A stretch of DNA of 64,000 nt from Pampus argenteus (taxonomy: Eukaryota > Chordata > Actinopteri > Scombriformes > Stromateidae): contig CM072878.1 of assembly GCA_036937835.1 (NCBI GenBank), forward strand, positions 8,928,501-8,992,500, in the 5' to 3' direction. How positions within the stretch are numbered: position 1 is the first letter of the stretch; each line of letters begins with the position of its first letter. Positions 59,460 to 64,000 of this stretch are shown one piece after another. The notes beneath the pieces are model-generated. The model searched no databases. It saw nothing but the letters and a program-made list of their open reading frames with translations, and was not told where the DNA came from. The translations under genes and the position numbers were made by a program.

Positions 59460-62400
59460 TCACTCCTGACATCTGTTTCTCGAGAAGTAGTTTGATAGAA
59501 GAGATGGGTAGTCGGTCATCACCCCCGTGGCCCCGAATCCAATCGCTGCCTTTATGTCCTCATCTTTGTTGCACACAAACAAATGCACCTGCAATTACAG
59601 ATATCATAGTTAACGTTCAAATCGTGCATTTCACTGTTTCTCTGTCATCCTCCTTTCAGTTTTGAGCATTGCATTATTATTACTGCACTTATACTAACAT
59701 ATGTAATGAACATAAAATGGATTATTTCTTATTGTGTTAATGCACGCTTCTTTAGTTACTGTCTATGATGATGTATCATTATGATATTCTTGCAATAAAT
59801 CACATATTGATGAACTGTGGAGGAAACCCCTGTTTGTGTGTGTATATGGATGATGCTGAGGCAGTGCTTCTTAATCAACACCCATTTAAGTGTTTAGATG
59901 CAGTGAGGCCCACAGCAGCCGATAAGGCTACAGCATATGACTTCAATTGTTTTCATACTCAAACTATTCAGTGAGCACTCATGGCCTGTCGATGGGGGTG
60001 ATCTCATCCCAGCAGAGATTAGTCACATCAGGACAGAGGAGAACCATCGGAGACACTCAGTGGCTGTGTGAGCTTTACTGTTTGTCTTGGCTGAAGTACT
60101 TCCTGGGTTAATGTCTTTAGGTTATCCTACAGTTGATGATGCTGTCACATGCTAAGCAGTAACACAAAAAAACAAGCAAACAAAAAACATTTTTTTTCTG
60201 GTTTTAAAGTGTTGTATCTTGAGATTATAACACTTTGAGGTTTTTCCTTCCACTAATACTGATTCACGACTGCTATCTTCTGAAGAAGGATGTATGCTGG
60301 CTTTGACCACTGGGGGGCACTGTACAGCATGTTTTGATGAGCAGGTCTATGTATTGTTTGTATTTCAGTTTGCGTGTTATAGCACCCAGTTTTTGGGATT
60401 AATAAAGTATATCTATCTATCTATATGTGTGATCCATGAGCAGTGGGGGTGATGTACATTTCTGCCAAATACAGAACAGGATAATGCATTCCAACACTTT
60501 TCTGAAAACTGGGTGGATCCTGTATTCTGTGCATTCATTTAATTCACTTTAAGAAACTCTGCTGCCTTTAGTGAAGTAATATATACATATATGATATTAG
60601 TTTCATACCTGAATTCCACGGGCTGCAAGGTGTTTAAAGAGACTCTTCCTCATAGTTATTCTGGAATGACATCATCAAAAAAATATATGAAAAATTGTGT
60701 TTTACATAAACTACAGTAAAAAAAAAAAAAAAAAAAGTCATGTCATGGGGTGAATGTAAACTATATAAACTACTTCAGTACATCAAAAATATTGTGACTC
60801 CTCATAGATTAACCTCTATACATAAAGTGAGTAGGAGTAAGATAATGGCTCATTTCTTATATATTGACTTTTACATGATTTACATTTCTGTACTTTGTGT
60901 AGATTCTTATTCATAATGCAATACCATCAGATATAATGTCTGATCTGCAGCGTGACAAACGACGAGGAGTCCTACAACAGATGGTTTGTTTCCCACAGAG
61001 TCCTGATCTCACATCATAGAGTCTTTATTTTTAGTACCTAAAACTTTTTTTCACAGTAGTGTACATCATTATCCCATCTAGTCCATATTACCATATGCTT
61101 TAAATAATAATTTTTTTCCTCTGAAAGTTTTACTCTGAAATGCTATTCACTCACGTTTTTACCAGAGAGATGACCAGTTTGTTCCTCAGGATGCGTGTCT
61201 CAGGAATAAATGTCCTGCCGCACAAAGAGAAAGAGAAAAAAATGACACGTTCACCAGAAAAGTCTGAGATGATAAAACCACAAAGCACAACACTGGGCAT
61301 AGACGTAGAAACATGAAGTGATGTATAGTCTGTATATGTAATGACACAGGCATGAATACACGCACACGCCTGCAGCCACACCTGTTCAAGATGCACGGCA
61401 GGTAGAACTGCAGTAAACTCTCTCCGATCGGCACAAATGGTAGCAGGCCGGTGTAGAAGAGAAGCAGAAGCAGCACGCCTCGTTTTATACTGAAACTGTA
61501 CGGCATACAGTCGTTCTACGAGGAGAAGGAGAGACAGGGAGATAGATAAGTGCCAACACAGCTAAAGAGAGCGTTCTTCTGAATGTGGGGAGTGATGGAG
61601 CACTAGAAGCTCCTAACATCATCAGATATTTATGTGAACATGTTGTCAACATGAAGCCAACAGTTTTTTTTTTGCAATATATAAGCGTGTGAAGAGAATG
61701 TTATCTTGATTGTGATTTGGTAGAATGATGCTGGACGGGTAACTTTGTCTCCTCCAGATGGTTCACGTACCGTTTCACGACATTCTGTCAAGATGCTGGA
61801 GCTCACAGAGGCCCAGACAGTGATGTCCTCCCTATTGTAGCATTTAACCAGCTCAGACACCTGCAGATGGATGAGGGAGGGTCACAGATGAGAAGTGAAG
61901 GTAAATCAGATTGATAAAGAAAGAGTAAAACAAGTTGCACAGAAAATATTGATGAAAACACAGTATAACTGCAGGGGACAAAAGCACCTTTGACGTGAAG
62001 TCCAGATTGCAAGTGGACTGCTCAAACAGCGGGCTGACATTTACATAGTTATACGGTCGCTAAGCACCATAAAAGAATTGCCTTAGAATTACCACTGTGT
62101 TGACTAAACACCTCTGTGACACACTAATAAAAAGCTGTCCATCTTCAGCTAACAAAGTGCCAGTTAGAGACTGCTTGTATCCCAGACCATCACATTTAAA
62201 ACCTGCAAAAAAAACAAAAACAAAAACCTGAAGCCAAAACCCTGTGAAACCTTCAGATGGTTTGATAAGCTGCCTCCCTAATATCTGTTGCCCTTTTGGA
62301 TAAAAAAAAAATAAAAATCTAAGGCCGTGTTACTCATTTTATGGAACGATAAATTTAATTTTCGTAATGCTACACGTTATCTTGATTTTCTTCGTTTTAA

Positions 62401-62711
62401 CTAAATGTCTCTGGCTTTTGAGAAACATTTCAAATGTTGTATCACAGTTTAAATGTTAGTTGTGGTTTGTGTCCAACACTAATTTGGATTCTTTCATTTT
62501 TCTAGAGAAGGTGCTGAGATTATGTTGTAGTCAGAGTTGTGTGTTGTTTTTTTTGGGTGTACTCGACCTTTTTTATCAGCTGACTGTTGTTCTCTTTGAT
62601 CTCTATGCTGATGGGAAGTTTGGGGAACTTCCTGAACACATCTTCTAGCAGAGCAAACTTCCTATCAGCACCAGTGCTATAGTGACCTAGAGGATGGGAA
62701 GAGTGAAAAAG

Positions 62712-62775
<64 letters not shown>

Positions 62776-63819
62776 TTTCTTCAAGATTTTTAAATTTTTT
62801 TTATTAATGATTGAGAATTAGGGAATAGAGGCAGAAACTCACCTGCATTAAATGTGACCTTCAGTCTCTCCTTATATAAAGGCAAATCCTAAAAGAGTTG
62901 ACGAGAAAAGAGGAGAAACGTAAATATAATAAAAAGTTTTGTGATAATGAGTATAACCATATAACCAGTTACCATGAAAGGAATTTACATACATTTCCAT
63001 AATCATCTGTTCCAACTAAATTGCTTCATGCACTATATCTGTTCCAATACATAAATAAACACTTAGAAACTGTCCCTGAGGAATAATTGAGATACATGTA
63101 CACAAATTACTGTGAATGAAAAAAAGTGTCCTTTCACTGCATACATAGCTATCCACGTCTTATTAATTGTTGACTTTGTATGTTTTAATGGTATAAAACA
63201 CCAGCTCACAGCAATGAGCTCAGCTTTGAAATGTAATACCAGTATTATGAATGTTGGGAGGAAACTACATCCATGACAACATGGTGGGCAACGGAATAAG
63301 CCAGAAAAACACCTTGTTTGGCCCAGGACAGAGCTGCTCTCTCAGCACAACCTTTGTCCTGACCTACAGTCCTCCCTGATCTGTCCTCCCACCTGTAGAT
63401 TGAGTGAAGAGATGGTGACGTCCTGGCCAGTTTGCCTTAGCAGATTCTCATCATGCGACACCACAACGTGTCCGTCCCGCGTCAAGTGAACGTCCATCTC
63501 CAGCATCTGCGTGCCCTGCTCCACCGCACTGAAGACAGAGGACAAGATGCAGGACAGGTTCAAACGTGAGATTACATGCATACATGCATACAAGCCTTAT
63601 GCATGTATGCAGTCCCTACAGGACTGTGAAACCTGGTGAACCCCAAGATCATCTCATATGGGTTTGCAAATAGTAATCATACACTCAATTTCTGTCCCAC
63701 CAGAAATAAAAGATAAAATCATACGGTATACAGTTTTCCTATAACAACACTGATTCTTTGAAATTTGGGTACTCACTGCGTGAACGCCTCCATGGTGCTT
63801 TCTATCCTCTCTCCACATC
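59460..63819 (-). CDS. gdpd3: Glycerophosphodiester phosphodiesterase domain-containing 3 (lacks 5' exons)
   Basis: GDPD3 (GDE7) is an ER lysophospholipase D that makes lysophosphatidic or cyclic phosphatidic acid. Nine minus-strand exons: 63777-63819, 63393-63528, 62843-62888, 62568-62686, 61771-61860, 61382-61515, 61155-61214, 60609-60660, 59460-59588. They join in phase to about 268 residues; human GDPD3 has 318, so about 50 N-terminal residues, including the first membrane segment and the HRG catalytic motif, lie beyond the window. Visible active-site elements are GERIESTMEAF (metal-binding Glu) and QMLEMDVHLTRDGHVVVSHD (Glu, Asp, His). Later motifs are ISIEIKENN, REDITVWAS, the hydrophobic LLLLLFYTGLLPFVPI and GATGVMTDYPSLL. 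Resemblance to GDPD1 is also strong; adjacency to ypel3 favours gdpd3. The stop TGA is at 59460-59462. Confidence 0.88.
60370..60425 (+). mobile_element. LINE-like 3' tail
   Basis: GGGATTAATAAAGTATATCT followed by ATCTATC repeats is a typical 3' end of fish L2/Rex-type non-LTR elements. Only the tail is recognisable, within the last gdpd3 intron. Confidence 0.4.
62713..62773. repeat. (CA)n microsatellite
   Basis: About 30 uninterrupted CA units in a gdpd3 intron, just upstream (in gene sense) of the exon ending at 62568. Confidence 0.95.
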
Positions 63820-63880
63820 CTGGCAACACACATGATCCAATGATATTTTTTATTTACTTTTACTTTATTATCTAGTTATG

Positions 63881-63952
63881 CACATAAAGTGCCCAACCCT
63901 TTATGGGTTTACGAGACACATAAAGTGCCCAACCCTTTATGGGTTTACAAGA
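63881..63952. repeat. Tandem duplication of a 36-bp unit
   Basis: Two head-to-tail copies (63881-63916 and 63917-63952) starting CACATAAAGTGCCCAACCCT differ at a single position near the end (ACGAGA versus ACAAGA). Each contains AACCCTTTATGGGTT, a small inverted repeat. In the gdpd3 intron at the window edge. Confidence 0.85.
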
Positions 63953-64000
63953 CACCAAAAATATAGTTGCAGTGTACAAACATTCATATCATAATGAAGT

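Overview
This window looks like nuclear DNA from a ray-finned (probably percomorph teleost) fish. The genes are split by GT-AG introns and are close to their human counterparts in length and sequence. Non-coding DNA is rich in CA, TA and GA microsatellites and in medium-copy repeats with the sound of percomorph elements. There is no prokaryotic organisation, CRISPR array, rRNA or recognisable tRNA.

Layout. (1) 102-1148, plus strand: the last two coding exons of jpt2. (2) About 1958-4785, plus strand: several exon-like open segments, some with strong splice sites, that I cannot assign to a family. (3) 5235-29.7 kb, plus strand: a complete mapk8ip3 (JIP3) gene. I joined 33 coding exons without a frame break, giving 1,351 residues. 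(4) 29.8-33.4 kb, minus: nme3 (5 exons, 169 aa), converging tail to tail with mapk8ip3. (5) 34.06-36.32 kb, minus: mrps34 (3 exons, 219 aa). (6) 40.16-42.77 kb, minus: spsb3 (6 coding exons, 371 aa), probably with a 2.2 kb 3' UTR. (7) 46.74-49.80 kb, minus: atp6v0c (3 exons, 154 aa). (8) 52303-52414, plus: one solitary dctn5-like exon. (9) 54.67-56.13 kb, minus: ypel3 (4 coding exons, 119 aa). (10) 59.46-63.82 kb, minus: gdpd3, nine 3' exons; its 5' exons lie beyond the right edge.

Context. jpt2-mapk8ip3-nme3-mrps34-spsb3 and atp6v0c correspond to human 16p13.3, whereas ypel3-gdpd3 correspond to 16p11.2 and dctn5 to 16p12. The window therefore joins pieces of the human 16p arm in one fish segment. 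This is not an operon and the genes have unrelated jobs: JNK/kinesin scaffolding, mitochondrial nucleotide kinase, mitoribosome, ubiquitin ligase receptor, V-ATPase rotor, zinc-binding Yippee protein and a lysophospholipase D. The most interesting material is the mapk8ip3 splicing architecture (12- and 18-nt microexons, a candidate 24-nt microexon, a GC-AG intron, an in-frame alternative acceptor and an intronic hairpin), the unassigned exons upstream of mapk8ip3, the lone dctn5 exon, and an M-box in the atp6v0c promoter.

All exon boundaries were read by eye from splice consensus, reading phase and remembered human proteins. No alignment or database search was run.
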